Source of the DNA: Pseudomonas chlororaphis subsp. chlororaphis
GTDB taxonomy: Bacteria; Pseudomonadota; Gammaproteobacteria; Pseudomonadales; Pseudomonadaceae
Reading direction: 5' to 3'
Length of the DNA: 64,000 bases
Assembly (NCBI RefSeq): GCF_003945765.1
Contig: NZ_CP027712.1
Span: 6,386,001-6,450,000, forward strand
Part shown: positions 1 through 8,575 of the stretch, piece after piece
How positions within the stretch are numbered: the stretch's first letter is position 1
Layout of the letters: the number at the start of each line of letters is the position of its first letter
Notes under the pieces: model-generated
Told to the model about the DNA's origin: nothing
Seen by the model: the letters and a program-made list of their open reading frames with translations, nothing else
Databases searched by the model: none
Made by a program: the position numbers and the translations under genes

Positions 1-233
1 ACCTGGCGAAAACCTTCGAAGGCGCCAAGGCCAAGTTCTGCGTGATGTCCTTCACCACCGACTGGCGCTTCTCCCCGGCCCGCTCGCGGGAGCTGGTGGA
101 TGCCCTGATGGCCGCGCGCAAGGACGTCAGCTACCTGGAAATCGATGCCCCACAGGGCCACGACGCCTTTCTGATTCCGATCCCGCGTTACCTGCAGGCG
201 TTCGGCAACTACATGAACCGTATAACGCTGTGA
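1..233 (+). CDS. metX: Homoserine O-acyltransferase MetX, C-terminal end (partial)
   Basis: This is the last 77 codons of a gene that begins before the window; the open frame starts at base 3. The tail contains the GHDAFL segment, which carries the catalytic histidine of the alpha/beta-hydrolase triad in MetX, followed by the typical ending around YLQAFGNYM. MetX transfers an acyl group to homoserine at the start of methionine synthesis in the cytoplasm. It stops 7 bases before metW, the usual pairing in Pseudomonas, so the two are almost certainly one operon. Whether the acyl donor is acetyl- or succinyl-CoA cannot be told from this fragment. Confidence 0.93.
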   Translation, partial: LAKTFEGAKAKFCVMSFTTDWRFSPARSRELVDALMAARKDVSYLEIDAPQGHDAFLIPIPRYLQAFGNYMNRITL

Positions 234-240
234 GGACGCC

Positions 241-861
241 ATGAGAGCCGATCTGGAAATCATCCAAGAATGGATCCCCGCCGGCAGCCGCGTGCTCGAC
301 CTCGGTTGCGGCAATGGCGAACTGCTGAGCTGGCTGCGCGATCACAAGCAAGTCACCGGCTACGGCCTGGAAAACGACCCGGACAACATCGCCGAGTGCG
401 TGGCCAAGGGCATCAACGTCATCGAGCAGGACCTGGACAAGGGCCTGGGCAACTTCGCCAGCAACAGCTTCGACATCGTGGTCATGACCCAGGCCCTGCA
501 GGCCGTGCACTACCCGGACCGGATCCTCGACGAAATGCTGCGGGTCGGCCGCCAGTGCATCATCACCTTCCCCAACTTCGGCCACTGGCGCTGCCGCTGG
601 TACCTGGCCAGCAAGGGGCGGATGCCGGTCTCCGAATTCCTGCCGTACACCTGGTACAACACGCCGAACATTCACTTCTGCACGTTCGAGGACTTTGAAG
701 AGCTTTGCCGCGAACGTGAAGCCAAGGTCATCGATCGCCTTGCGGTGGATCAACAGCACCGGCACGGGTGGGCCAGTAAGCTATGGCCTAATCTGTTAGG
801 TGAGATCGGCATCTACCGCGTCAGCAGCCCCGGCCTGCAGGATCACCAGATCGCGGTATAA
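241..861 (+). CDS. metW: Methionine biosynthesis protein MetW
   Basis: The 206-residue protein has a SAM-binding methyltransferase fold: motif I LDLGCGNGELL lies near residues 20-30, followed by the acidic loop around residue 42. It starts with ATG 7 bases after metX, the conserved metXW order. MetW is needed with MetX for homoserine acylation in several proteobacteria, although its own chemistry is not settled. Family length is about 200 residues, so the gene looks intact. Confidence in the identity is high from context and motif together. Confidence 0.95.
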   Translation: MRADLEIIQEWIPAGSRVLDLGCGNGELLSWLRDHKQVTGYGLENDPDNIAECVAKGINVIEQDLDKGLGNFASNSFDIVVMTQALQAVHYPDRILDEMLRVGRQCIITFPNFGHWRCRWYLASKGRMPVSEFLPYTWYNTPNIHFCTFEDFEELCREREAKVIDRLAVDQQHRHGWASKLWPNLLGEIGIYRVSSPGLQDHQIAV

Positions 862-885
862 ACCAGGTTCAAAAGGAGAACGATC

Positions 886-1320
886 ATGGGTCGCTTGGTT
901 ACTTTTCTATTGGCAGCGTGCCTGAGCGCATCGGCGATGGCCGCCGAGCCCATCAAGGGCGAGCGCCAGGAAGTGTTCGGTGACGTGACCGTGCACTACA
1001 ACACCTTCAACTCCACCTTCCTGCAACCGGATATCGCCAAGGCCGCGGAGCTGGTGCGCAGCAAGAACCAGGGCGTGATCAACGTTTCCGTGCTCAAGGC
1101 CGGCAAACCGCTGGTCGCCCAGGTCACCGGGACCGTCAAGGACCTGACCAGCCAGTCGGTGCCGCTGAAATTCAAGCAGGTCACCGAACAGGGCGCGATC
1201 TACTACATCGCCCAGTACCCGGTGGAACAGCAGGAAACCCGCACCTTCGAAATCAAGGTGCAGACCGGTGACGCGATCAACACCATCAACTTCAACCAAG
1301 AGCTTTTCCCCGGCGAATGA
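886..1320 (+). CDS. DUF4426 family exported protein
   Basis: This 144-residue protein opens with a clear signal peptide ([19 protein letters not shown], cleavage near residue 19) and has no cysteine lipobox, so it should be periplasmic. The rest is a single small beta-rich domain of the DUF4426 type, of unknown function. An AAAAGGAG ribosome site precedes the ATG. It lies 24 bases after metW and its stop overlaps the rdgB start, so it belongs to the same transcription unit. I cannot assign a function. Confidence 0.8.
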   Translation: MGRLVTFLLAACLSASAMAAEPIKGERQEVFGDVTVHYNTFNSTFLQPDIAKAAELVRSKNQGVINVSVLKAGKPLVAQVTGTVKDLTSQSVPLKFKQVTEQGAIYYIAQYPVEQQETRTFEIKVQTGDAINTINFNQELFPGE

Positions 1321-1913
1321 TGACTTTTACCCAACTTGTACTGGCCAGCCATAACGCCGGCAAGCTCAAGGAACTCCAGGCCATGCTCGGCGACTCGGTG
1401 CACCTGCGCTCGATCGGCGAGTTCAGCAGCGTCGAACCGGAAGAAACCGGCCTGTCGTTCGTCGAGAACGCCATCCTCAAGGCCCGCAACGCTTCGCGCA
1501 TTTCCGGCCTGCCGGCGCTGGCGGACGATTCCGGCCTGGCGGTGGACTTCCTCGGCGGCGCGCCAGGCATCTACTCGGCGCGTTACGCCGACGGCCAGGG
1601 CGACGCGGCGAACAACGCCAAGCTGCTGGACGCCCTGAAGGACGTTCCCGAGGCCGAGCGCGGCGCGCAGTTCGTCTGTGTGCTGGCGCTGGTGCGGCAT
1701 GCCGAGGATCCACTGCCGATCCTCTGCGAAGGCCTGTGGCACGGGCGCATCCTCACGGCCGCCAGCGGCGAACACGGTTTCGGCTACGACCCGCTGTTCT
1801 GGGTGCCGGAGCGCAACTGCTCCAGCGCCGAGCTGGACCCGATCCAAAAGAACCAACTCAGCCATCGCGCCCGCGCCATGGCCATTCTGCGGCAACGCCT
1901 GAGCCTGCAATGA
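1317..1913 (+). CDS. rdgB: XTP/dITP diphosphatase (HAM1/RdgB)
   Basis: The 198-residue protein removes non-canonical purine nucleotides (XTP, dITP) from the pool, releasing pyrophosphate. Family signatures are visible: the [10 protein letters not shown]-terminus that binds the base and phosphate, [10 protein letters not shown] with the metal-binding and catalytic acidic residues near 68-77, and the GFGYDPLF segment near residue 155. Two consecutive ATG codons (1317 and 1320) are possible starts; the first overlaps the preceding stop. Its own stop overlaps the hemW start by 4 bases (ATGA), indicating translational coupling. Confidence 0.95.
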   Translation: MMTFTQLVLASHNAGKLKELQAMLGDSVHLRSIGEFSSVEPEETGLSFVENAILKARNASRISGLPALADDSGLAVDFLGGAPGIYSARYADGQGDAANNAKLLDALKDVPEAERGAQFVCVLALVRHAEDPLPILCEGLWHGRILTAASGEHGFGYDPLFWVPERNCSSAELDPIQKNQLSHRARAMAILRQRLSLQ

Positions 1914-3112
1914 CCATTGATTCGTCCGCGCCACCGCTGATTCTCGGCGGTGCGCAAACGCCCCGGGCGGCCCTGCCCCAGCTGCCGCCCCTGGCGCTGT
2001 ACATCCACATCCCGTGGTGTGTACGCAAATGCCCTTACTGCGACTTCAACTCCCACGCCGCCAGCCCGGTGCTGCCGGAAGAAGAGTACGTCGACGCCCT
2101 GCTGGCCGACCTCGACCAGGACCTGTCCGCCGTCTACGGCCGCGAGCTGAGTTCGATCTTCTTCGGCGGCGGTACGCCGAGCCTGTTCAGCGCCCAGGCC
2201 CTGGGCCGGTTGCTCAAAGGCGTGGAGCAACGCATCCCGTTCGCCCGCGACATCGAGATCACCCTGGAAGCCAACCCCGGGACCTTCGAACAGGAGAAGT
2301 TCACCGCCTATCGCGCCCTGGGCATCAATCGCCTGTCGATCGGCATCCAGAGCTTCCAGGAAGACAAGCTCAAGGCCCTGGGCCGCATCCACAATGGCGA
2401 CGAAGCCGTGCGCGCCGCCGGCATGGCGCGCCAGGCCGGGTTCGACAACTTCAACCTGGACCTGATGCACGGCCTGCCCGACCAGTCCCTGGACGACGCC
2501 CTGGGCGACCTGCGCCAGGCCATCGCCATGAAGCCGACCCACCTGTCCTGGTACCAGCTGACCCTGGAACCCAATACGGTGTTCTGGAACCAGCCGCCGA
2601 CGCTGCCGGAAGACGACACCCTGTGGGACATCCAGGAAGCCGGCCAGGCGCTTTTGGCCGAGCATGGCTACGTCCAGTACGAAGTCTCGGCCTATGCCCA
2701 GCCCGGCCGGGCAGCCCGGCACAACCTCAATTACTGGAGCTTCGGCGACTTCATTGGCATCGGCGCCGGGGCACACGGCAAGCTCAGCCATCCGGACGGG
2801 CGCATCGTGCGCACCTGGAAGACCCGCCTGCCCAAGGACTACCTCAACCCGACGAAAAACTTCAAGGCCGGCGAGAAGGACCTGAGCAACGAAGAGCTGC
2901 CGTTCGAGTTTCTGATGAACGCCCTGCGCCTGACCGAAGGCGTCGAGGCGCGGCTGTATCCGGAGCGTACCGGGCTGCCCCTGGAAAGCCTCGCCGAAGG
3001 TCGCCGCGACGCCGAACAAAGCGGCCTGTTGCAGGTCGAACCGTCACGCCTGGCCGCCACCCCGCGCGGCCAGCTGTTCCTCAATGACTTGCTGCAGAAA
3101 TTTCTGAGCTGA
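1910..3112 (+). CDS. hemW: Radical SAM protein HemW (heme chaperone)
   Basis: The 400-residue protein has the HemW form of the radical-SAM cluster motif, CVRKCPYC (Cys-x3-Cys-x2-Cys), in the context [15 protein letters not shown] near residue 35, then [10 protein letters not shown] and a C-terminal HemN-type domain. HemW proteins were long annotated as oxygen-independent coproporphyrinogen oxidases but bind heme and act in heme delivery. The ATG at 1910 was preferred over an upstream in-frame start at 1736 because it overlaps the rdgB stop (ATGA) and the sequence upstream is only rdgB read in another frame. RdgB-HemW is a conserved gene pair. Confidence 0.93.
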   Translation: MTIDSSAPPLILGGAQTPRAALPQLPPLALYIHIPWCVRKCPYCDFNSHAASPVLPEEEYVDALLADLDQDLSAVYGRELSSIFFGGGTPSLFSAQALGRLLKGVEQRIPFARDIEITLEANPGTFEQEKFTAYRALGINRLSIGIQSFQEDKLKALGRIHNGDEAVRAAGMARQAGFDNFNLDLMHGLPDQSLDDALGDLRQAIAMKPTHLSWYQLTLEPNTVFWNQPPTLPEDDTLWDIQEAGQALLAEHGYVQYEVSAYAQPGRAARHNLNYWSFGDFIGIGAGAHGKLSHPDGRIVRTWKTRLPKDYLNPTKNFKAGEKDLSNEELPFEFLMNALRLTEGVEARLYPERTGLPLESLAEGRRDAEQSGLLQVEPSRLAATPRGQLFLNDLLQKFLS

Positions 3113-3134
3113 TTTCAGCCCTAAGGGAAAACGA

Positions 3135-3458
3135 ATGGATTTGATACTCGACCTGCTCGCTACCGTGTCCCGCTGGAGTCGCAGCAACCTTTCAGAAATC
3201 TCCCTGGCCCTCGTCGGCTGCCTGTTGGTGCTGTTCGGCGCCGATATCAAGGGCTGGGTCGAAGCACGCCTGGGCGGCCTCGCCGGCGCCCTGCGCGTAC
3301 CGATGATGGCGCTGCTGTGCATGATCGGCAGCGGTGCCGCACTGATCTACGCCACGCCGTGGATCGTCCGCGGCCTGAGCCAGTTCAACAACTACAGCCT
3401 GGCGCCGGTGCTGTTGGTTGTCCTGATACTCATTGGGGTCGTCGCCGATCGTCGCTGA
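3135..3458 (+). CDS. DUF3392 family small membrane protein
   Basis: The 107-residue protein has three hydrophobic stretches (roughly residues 23-38, 54-75 and 87-104) with short charged loops, matching the DUF3392 inner-membrane family of Pseudomonas. It follows hemW by 22 bases on the same strand with a weak AAGGGAAA ribosome site, so it is probably the last gene of the metX-hemW unit. Function is unknown. Confidence 0.8.
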   Translation: MDLILDLLATVSRWSRSNLSEISLALVGCLLVLFGADIKGWVEARLGGLAGALRVPMMALLCMIGSGAALIYATPWIVRGLSQFNNYSLAPVLLVVLILIGVVADRR

Positions 3459-3514
3459 GCCGAAAACAACCCAAAATGAATATGGACGCCATGCTTCCCG
3501 CCCACAGGGGTCAT

Positions 3515-4300
3515 CTATTTAACGCTGGATTTGACCTCATGGCGGATCATCGCGCTGAGCCCGTAATAGTCCTGGCAGCCCAGCGCTTCAGCGTTATCCA
3601 GATACACAATGCTCTGACTGTCGTGCCGGTCGCTGGCGTTTACCCGTGTCAGCGCAAGAATGTAATTGGCTTCAGCCCGATATTGTTCTTCTGACAACAT
3701 CAACGCGACAGCGCGGGCGCGCATGGCCGCCGCCACACCTTGCTGCGTTTGCGGCGCCCTTTCGTCCAGGAAACACAGGGAGCGCTTGGCCTGAAGCGGA
3801 TAATCGCCAGCATGAGCGTCGGATTTGCTCAACAACTGTTCCAGCGACCGCAGGAATTTCAAATGATCGGCGTTGTGCAAATCAGACCGTTCATAGGCTT
3901 TGTCGCACAAATGGTAGTAACCCACCGCGGCAGCCAGTAACCCTTGATCCATGGCTTTCTGGTACAGGCCGCAAGTCTCCAGGCGGGTTCGCTCAGAGAA
4001 CATCGGATTGTCCTGCAGACTGGCCAGCATGTACGTTGCCAGCGTGTGTCCGCCATCCGATGCGTGCTTCAAATTATCGGCAAGCGCTTCAATATCGCCC
4101 TCTGCAACGCGCAATTGCTCCGGGGTGTATTCGAGCGTTTCCCCGGCGGCCTCTCGCCTGATGCGCTCATTGGCTTCCCGCTCGATCTTTACCGCCGTTC
4201 TCTGCGCACTTGCAAAGTATTCCTCAGGGGTGACTACCCGTTCGCAGGCTGCGCAAAACAATAAACCCAGAACCAGCGTACAGGCGAAAATGGCTTTCAA
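3515..4300 (-). CDS. Putative lipoprotein with Sel1/TPR-like helical repeats
   Basis: I take the start as TTG at 4300 because the first residues then form a lipoprotein signal (MKAIFACTLVLGLLFCAAC, lipobox cysteine near residue 19) and GGAAG stands 7 bases upstream; the open frame extends further up but that part reads as trmB in the wrong frame. The 261-residue product is mostly alpha-helical with segments such as YMLASLQDNPMF and CGLYQKAMDQGLLAAAVGYYHL that resemble Sel1/TPR repeats. Base composition is visibly less GC-rich than its neighbours and it interrupts the expected DUF3392-trmB order, suggesting later acquisition. Function unknown. Confidence 0.65.
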   Translation of the reverse strand: MKAIFACTLVLGLLFCAACERVVTPEEYFASAQRTAVKIEREANERIRREAAGETLEYTPEQLRVAEGDIEALADNLKHASDGGHTLATYMLASLQDNPMFSERTRLETCGLYQKAMDQGLLAAAVGYYHLCDKAYERSDLHNADHLKFLRSLEQLLSKSDAHAGDYPLQAKRSLCFLDERAPQTQQGVAAAMRARAVALMLSEEQYRAEANYILALTRVNASDRHDSQSIVYLDNAEALGCQDYYGLSAMIRHEVKSSVK

Positions 4301-4401
4301 GACTCGTCTTCCTTTACAAGTGGTGGACGTAGAGCTTTCGGCGGATCGCCACCAATCTTGAATGCACCCCAAAAACGACTGTAGGAGGTATTGCGTGATG
4401 C

Positions 4402-5127
4402 TTAGGACTGCTTTTCGAACTTCAGATCCCACACCCCATGGCCCAGGCGCTCGCCGCGGCGCTCGAACTTGGTGATCGGACGCTCGGCCGGGCGTGGCAC
4501 ACACTTGCCGTCTTCGGCCAGGTTGCGGTAACCCGGCGCGACATTCATCACTTCCAGCATGTACTCGGCATAAGGCTCCCAGTCGGTGGCCATATGCAGG
4601 ATGCCGCCGACCTTCAGCTTGCTGCGCACCAGCTCGGCGAAGGACGCCTGGACGATACGCCGCTTGTGGTGACGGCTCTTGTGCCACGGATCGGGGAAAA
4701 ACAGCATCAGGCGATCCAGGCTGTTATCAGCGATGCAGCGGTTGAGCACTTCAATCGCATCGCAATCGTAGACCCGCAGGTTGGTCAGGCCCTGGGTCAG
4801 CACGCCGTTGAGCAACGCGCCGACACCCGGACGGTGCACTTCCACACCAATGAAATCCTGCTCCGGCGCGGCCGCGGCCATTTCCAGCAGCGAGTGGCCC
4901 ATGCCGAAGCCGATTTCCAGGGAGCGTGGCGCCGAGCGACCAAACACCTGATCGAAATCCACCGGCGCGTCGGCCAGCGGCAGCACATACAGCGGCGCGC
5001 CCTGCTCCAAGCCGCGCTGCTGGCCTTCGGTCATGCGCCCGGCGCGCATCACGAAACTCTTGATGCGGCGGTGTTGGCGCTCGTCGCCGGCTTCCGGCTG
5101 GATTGGCGTGTCGTTTGATTCAGTCAT
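4402..5127 (-). CDS. trmB: tRNA (guanine-N7-)-methyltransferase TrmB
   Basis: The protein (241 residues from ATG at 5127) methylates guanosine 46 in the variable loop of tRNA using SAM. Visible signatures are [15 protein letters not shown] (SAM motif I), [15 protein letters not shown], and the [15 protein letters not shown] block that defines TrmB. A TTG one codon further up also opens the frame, but the ATG with AAGAG 6 bases before it is the better start. It lies 9 bases downstream of thiG on the same strand. Confidence 0.95.
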   Translation of the reverse strand: MTESNDTPIQPEAGDERQHRRIKSFVMRAGRMTEGQQRGLEQGAPLYVLPLADAPVDFDQVFGRSAPRSLEIGFGMGHSLLEMAAAAPEQDFIGVEVHRPGVGALLNGVLTQGLTNLRVYDCDAIEVLNRCIADNSLDRLMLFFPDPWHKSRHHKRRIVQASFAELVRSKLKVGGILHMATDWEPYAEYMLEVMNVAPGYRNLAEDGKCVPRPAERPITKFERRGERLGHGVWDLKFEKQS

Positions 5128-5136
5128 CAATGGCTC

Positions 5137-5931
5137 TTACTTGATCAGACCATCCAGCGGCGAGGAGGCGCTGGCATAGAGTTTCTTCGGCATGCGACCG
5201 GCGAGGTACGCCAGGCGGCCTGCCACAATGGCGTGCTTCATGGCTTCGGCCATCAGCACCGGTTGTTGCGCATGGGCGATGGCCGAGTTCATCAGCACCG
5301 CTTCGCAACCCAGTTCCATGGCAATGGTGGCGTCGGAGGCAGTGCCGACACCGGCATCCACCAGCACCGGGACCTTGGCTTCTTCGAGAATGATCTGCAG
5401 GTTGTACGGGTTGCAGATCCCCAGGCCAGTACCGATCAGGCCGGCCAGCGGCATGACCGCGATGCAGCCCATTTCCGCCAGCTGGCGGGCGATGATCGGG
5501 TCATCGCTGGTGTACACCATCACGTCGAAACCTTCCTTGACCAGCACTTCGGCGGCCTTGAGGGTTTCCAGCACGTTGGGGAACAGGGTTTTCTGGTCGG
5601 CCAGCACTTCCAGCTTCACCAGATTGTGACCGTCGAGCAGCTCACGGGCCAGGCGGCAGGTGCGCACGGCCTCGACCGCGTCATAGCAGCCGGCGGTGTT
5701 CGGCAGGATGGTGTAGCGATCCGGCGGCAGGATATCCAGCAGGTTCGGTTCGCCCGGGTTCTGCCCGATATTGGTCCGGCGCACGGCGACGGTGACGATC
5801 TCGGCCCCCGAGGCTTCGATGGCCAGGCGGGTTTCTTCCATGTCACGGTACTTGCCGGTGCCTACCAGCAAACGCGACTGGTAAGTACGACCGGCCAGGA
5901 CGAAAGGCTTGTCGCTGCGAACGTTGCTCAT
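5137..5931 (-). CDS. thiG: Thiazole synthase ThiG
   Basis: The 264-residue TIM-barrel enzyme forms the thiazole phosphate ring of thiamine from DXP, dehydroglycine and ThiS thiocarboxylate. Family blocks include LLVGTGKY near residue 20, RRTNIGQ, LPNTAGC, the LVKLEVL segment with the Schiff-base lysine, [12 protein letters not shown] and [13 protein letters not shown]. It lies directly downstream of thiS on the same strand, the usual thiSG order. No TPP riboswitch fold was evident upstream. Confidence 0.96.
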   Translation of the reverse strand: MSNVRSDKPFVLAGRTYQSRLLVGTGKYRDMEETRLAIEASGAEIVTVAVRRTNIGQNPGEPNLLDILPPDRYTILPNTAGCYDAVEAVRTCRLARELLDGHNLVKLEVLADQKTLFPNVLETLKAAEVLVKEGFDVMVYTSDDPIIARQLAEMGCIAVMPLAGLIGTGLGICNPYNLQIILEEAKVPVLVDAGVGTASDATIAMELGCEAVLMNSAIAHAQQPVLMAEAMKHAIVAGRLAYLAGRMPKKLYASASSPLDGLIK

Positions 5932-5998
5932 CGGAAATCCTCTGTTGGGGTGAGGTTCTTGCAGAATGCGTGGGTGGGGCCAGCCCTGGCCCGGGTGG

Positions 5999-6199
5999 CT
6001 AGCCGCCGCCGATGGCGTGCACTACTTCGACCTGATCGCCCTCGTTGAGGGTGGTCTCGGCGTGCTGGCTGCGCGGGACGATATCCAGGTTGAGTTCGAC
6101 CGCGATCCGGCGTCCGGTCAGGTCCAGACGGGTCAGCAGGGCCGCAACGGTTTCTCCGTCGGGCAGTTCAAAGGATTCGCCGTTCAATTGAATGCGCAT
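5999..6199 (-). CDS. thiS: Sulfur carrier protein ThiS
   Basis: This 66-residue ubiquitin-like protein starts at MRIQLNG and ends in the diagnostic Gly-Gly (here AIGGG), whose C-terminus is thiocarboxylated and donates sulfur to the thiazole ring. The ATG at 6199 was chosen over an upstream in-frame start at 6217 because homologues begin at MRIQ. It precedes thiG by 67 bases on the minus strand and the two should be co-transcribed. Confidence 0.93.
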   Translation of the reverse strand: MRIQLNGESFELPDGETVAALLTRLDLTGRRIAVELNLDIVPRSQHAETTLNEGDQVEVVHAIGGG

Positions 6200-6289
6200 G
6201 CCGAATGCCGCCATCATTTTTAGGGGCCAGCATTCTAGCCCGATCAGTCTGGCCGACCCAAGCCATTCGTCTCGAAATGGACCTGCCGG

Positions 6290-6661
6290 TCAGCTCAACC
6301 GCCAGGCGGCAAGACCCAGGCACAACCAGCCGACCAGGAAGGCCAGGCCACCGAAGGGGGTGACGATGCCCAGCTTGCTGAAACCGGTCAGGGTCAGCAG
6401 GTAGAGGCTGCCGGAAAACAGCAGGATGCCGATGGCGAATGAAGCACCGGCCCAGGCCACCAGGCGGCCGGGAATCTGCGTGGCCAGCAGCGCCACACCC
6501 AGCAGCGCCAGGGTATGCACCAGCTGGTAGGTGACGCCAGTATGGAAAATCGCCAGGTATTCCGCGCTCAGGCGATTTTTCAGGCCGTGGGCGGCAAATG
6601 CGCCCAGGGCAACGCCGGTAAAGCCGAAAAAGGCGGCCAGCATCAGGAAGCCACGCAGCAT
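6290..6661 (-). CDS. DUF423 family small membrane protein
   Basis: The 123-residue protein has four hydrophobic helices and the conserved start MLRGFLMLAAFFGFTGVALGAFAAHGL, plus FHTGVTYQLVHTLALL, typical of the DUF423/YgdD family of inner-membrane proteins with unknown role. It is transcribed divergently from mtgA; the two starts are 74 bases apart and the intervening DNA holds a good -10 for mtgA. Confidence 0.88.
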   Translation of the reverse strand: MLRGFLMLAAFFGFTGVALGAFAAHGLKNRLSAEYLAIFHTGVTYQLVHTLALLGVALLATQIPGRLVAWAGASFAIGILLFSGSLYLLTLTGFSKLGIVTPFGGLAFLVGWLCLGLAAWRLS

Positions 6662-6695
6662 GAGGAACTCCAGTCAGAATCGTCGGTCGGGCCTG

Positions 6696-6701
6696 TATAA
6701 T
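6696..6701 (+). promoter_or_regulatory. Probable -10 element of the mtgA promoter
   Basis: A perfect TATAAT lies 34 bases upstream of the mtgA ATG in the short divergent gap between the DUF423 gene and mtgA. No good -35 (TTGACA-like) is present 16-18 bases upstream, so the assignment rests on the -10 and position alone. Confidence 0.5.
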
Positions 6702-6734
6702 GGCGCGCTCAATGGGTTCGGCCAAGCCATCTCT

Positions 6735-7457
6735 ATGCTGCGTTTATTTTTCCGTCGTTTCTCTAAAGCCCTGCTCTGGTTCGCCGCCGGCAGCGTTTTG
6801 CTGGTGCTGGTGTTCCGCGTCGTGCCGCCTCCGGGCACGGCCTTGATGGTCGAACGCAAGATCGAATCCTGGATCGACGGCGAACCCATCGACCTGCAAC
6901 GCAGCTGGAAACCCTGGGACGAAATCTCCGACGACCTGAAGGTGGCGGTGATCGCCGGCGAAGACCAGAAGTTCCCTGAGCACTGGGGGTTCGACATTGG
7001 CGCGATCCAGGCCGCCTTTGCCCACAACGAGCGCGGCGGCTCGATTCGCGGCGCCAGCACCCTGAGCCAGCAGGTGGCGAAGAACCTGTTCCTGTGGTCT
7101 GGGCGCAGTTGGCTGCGCAAAGGGCTGGAAGCCTGGTTCACCGGACTGATCGAGATCTTCTGGCCCAAACAACGGATTCTCGAGGTCTACCTCAACAGCG
7201 CCGAGTGGGACGAAGGCGTATTTGGCGCCGAGGCCGCGGCGCGGCACCACTTCGGTGTCAGCGCGGGCTCGCTGTCGCGGCAACAGGCCAGCCTGCTGGC
7301 CGCGGTCCTGCCCAACCCTCGGGTATGGAGCGCCAGCCATCCGAGCGGCTACGTGGCACAACGGGCCGGCTGGATCCGCCGGCAGATGAGCCAGTTGGGT
7401 GGCGACAGCTACCTGCTGGGCCTGAACGATTCGCGCAAGGCGCTGTGGGCGCAGTGA
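6735..7457 (+). CDS. mtgA: Monofunctional peptidoglycan glycosyltransferase MtgA
   Basis: The 240-residue protein has one N-terminal membrane anchor (residues 10-30) followed by a GT51 domain facing the periplasm, which polymerises lipid II into glycan strands. GT51 motifs are visible: VIAGEDQKFPEHWGFD with the catalytic glutamate, GGSIRGASTLSQQVAKNLFL, and RILEVYLNSAEWDEGVFGAEAAA. No transpeptidase domain follows, which marks the monofunctional form. The ATG at 6735 gives the normal family length; the frame is open further upstream but that covers the DUF423 gene and promoter. Confidence 0.95.
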   Translation: MLRLFFRRFSKALLWFAAGSVLLVLVFRVVPPPGTALMVERKIESWIDGEPIDLQRSWKPWDEISDDLKVAVIAGEDQKFPEHWGFDIGAIQAAFAHNERGGSIRGASTLSQQVAKNLFLWSGRSWLRKGLEAWFTGLIEIFWPKQRILEVYLNSAEWDEGVFGAEAAARHHFGVSAGSLSRQQASLLAAVLPNPRVWSASHPSGYVAQRAGWIRRQMSQLGGDSYLLGLNDSRKALWAQ

Positions 7458-7497
7458 TGCCCAGGATCTGATCGCGCCACAGGCCCGCGTCTTCTTC

Positions 7498-7521
7498 TGT
7501 AGGAGCGAAGCTTGCTCGCAA
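7498..7521 (+). repeat. Single short-family REP element
   Basis: The sequence TGTAGGAGCGAAGCTTGCTC followed by GCAA is the palindromic REP unit common between genes in the P. fluorescens group. It lies after the mtgA stop and before the rpoH terminator, as a single unit without an inverted partner. Confidence 0.85.
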
Positions 7522-7558
7522 TAGCATCCCCACAGACACCACCGCTCCAACGCCACAA

Positions 7559-7595
7559 ACAAAAACGCCCCGATCGGATCGGGGCGTTTTTTATT
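7559..7595. terminator. Bidirectional intrinsic terminator between mtgA and rpoH
   Basis: A GC-rich inverted repeat (CGCCCCGATC / GATCGGGGCG around one base, 7566-7586) is flanked by an A-run on the left and a T-run on the right, so it can stop transcription of the convergent rpoH and mtgA from both sides. The rpoH stop lies just beyond it. Confidence 0.85.
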
Positions 7596-7605
7596 GCGTG
7601 GTGTA

Positions 7606-8460
7606 TTACGCGGCAATCGACAGTTTGAGCTTGTTCATCGCGCTCTTCTCGAGCTGACGGATACGCTCGGCCGAGACGTTGTACTTCTGCGCCAGGTCGT
7701 GCAGCGTGGCTTTCTCTTCCGCCAGCCAGCGCTGGTAGAGAATGTCGCGGCTGCGGTCGTCCAGCACTTCCAGCGCCTCGTGCAGGTTGCTGGTGGAGTT
7801 GTCGGTCCAGTCGGCATCTTCCAGCTGACGGGCCGGATCGTACCGGTGGTCTTCCAGGTAGTTGGCCGGCGATTGAAAGGCGCTGTCGTCATCCGCTTCG
7901 GCGGCTGGGTCGAAGGCCATGTCATGGCCGGTCAGGCGGCTTTCCATCTCGCGCACTTCGCGCGGCTCCACACCGAGGCTTTCCGCCACACGATGGACTT
8001 CTTCGTTGTTCAACCAGGCCAGACGCTTCTTCTGGCTGCGCAGGTTGAAGAACAGCTTGCGCTGGGCCTTGGTGGTCGCGACTTTCACGATGCGCCAGTT
8101 GCGCAGGATGAACTCGTGGATTTCCGCCTTGATCCAGTGCACGGCGAACGAAACCAGACGCACACCCATTTCCGGGTTGAAGCGTTTTACAGCCTTCATC
8201 AGCCCGACATTGCCTTCCTGAATCAGGTCGGCCTGGGCCAGACCGTAGCCGGAATAGCTACGGGCGATATGTACGACAAAACGCAGGTGGGCGAGCACCA
8301 TCTGCCGAGCCGCCTCAAGATCCTGCTCATAGTAGAGACTCTCGGCCAGTTCACGCTCCTGCTCGGGCGTCAGCAATGGAATGCTGTTCACCGTGTGCAC
8401 ATAGGCCTCCAGGTTCGCACCTGGGACCAAGGCATAAGCAGGTTGCAAAGAAGTGGTCAT
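7606..8460 (-). CDS. rpoH: RNA polymerase sigma-32 factor RpoH
   Basis: The 284-residue heat-shock sigma factor directs RNA polymerase to chaperone and protease promoters. The RpoH box QRKLFFNLR is at residues 133-141, preceded by region 2 ([17 protein letters not shown], then [17 protein letters not shown]) and followed by a region 4 helix-turn-helix ending in [27 protein letters not shown]. The start [14 protein letters not shown] at 8460 gives the standard length; an in-frame ATG seven codons upstream was rejected because GGAGG lies too close to it. It is followed by a strong terminator and preceded by a probable AlgU promoter. Confidence 0.97.
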   Translation of the reverse strand: MTTSLQPAYALVPGANLEAYVHTVNSIPLLTPEQERELAESLYYEQDLEAARQMVLAHLRFVVHIARSYSGYGLAQADLIQEGNVGLMKAVKRFNPEMGVRLVSFAVHWIKAEIHEFILRNWRIVKVATTKAQRKLFFNLRSQKKRLAWLNNEEVHRVAESLGVEPREVREMESRLTGHDMAFDPAAEADDDSAFQSPANYLEDHRYDPARQLEDADWTDNSTSNLHEALEVLDDRSRDILYQRWLAEEKATLHDLAQKYNVSAERIRQLEKSAMNKLKLSIAA

Positions 8461-8511
8461 ACGAAAAAACCTCCGACTCACATAACTCGTGCTTATTCAG
8501 CACTGCTGAAA

Positions 8512-8538
8512 ATTGACCGGAAACCGCAAAACAAGTTC
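8512..8538 (-). promoter_or_regulatory. Probable AlgU (sigma-22) promoter of rpoH
   Basis: On the minus strand GAACTT (8538-8533) is followed after 16 bases by TCAAT (8516-8512), resembling the AlgU/sigma-E consensus GAACTT-N16/17-TCTGA. It ends 51 bases upstream of the rpoH ATG. AlgU-dependent rpoH transcription is established in P. aeruginosa; that this site is the functional one here is inferred. Confidence 0.55.
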
Positions 8539-8575
8539 CCAAAAATTCTAAAAGGTCAATACAAGCAAAAAGACA

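Noticed and set aside
1736..1909. Longer N-terminus for HemW
   Set aside because: It would overlap most of the rdgB 3' end; the ATG at 1910 overlaps the rdgB stop as ATGA and gives the family length.
5932..5998. Possible TPP riboswitch before thiG
   Set aside because: The gap is only 67 bases between thiS and thiG, and no THI-box-like sequence was seen here or just upstream of thiS.
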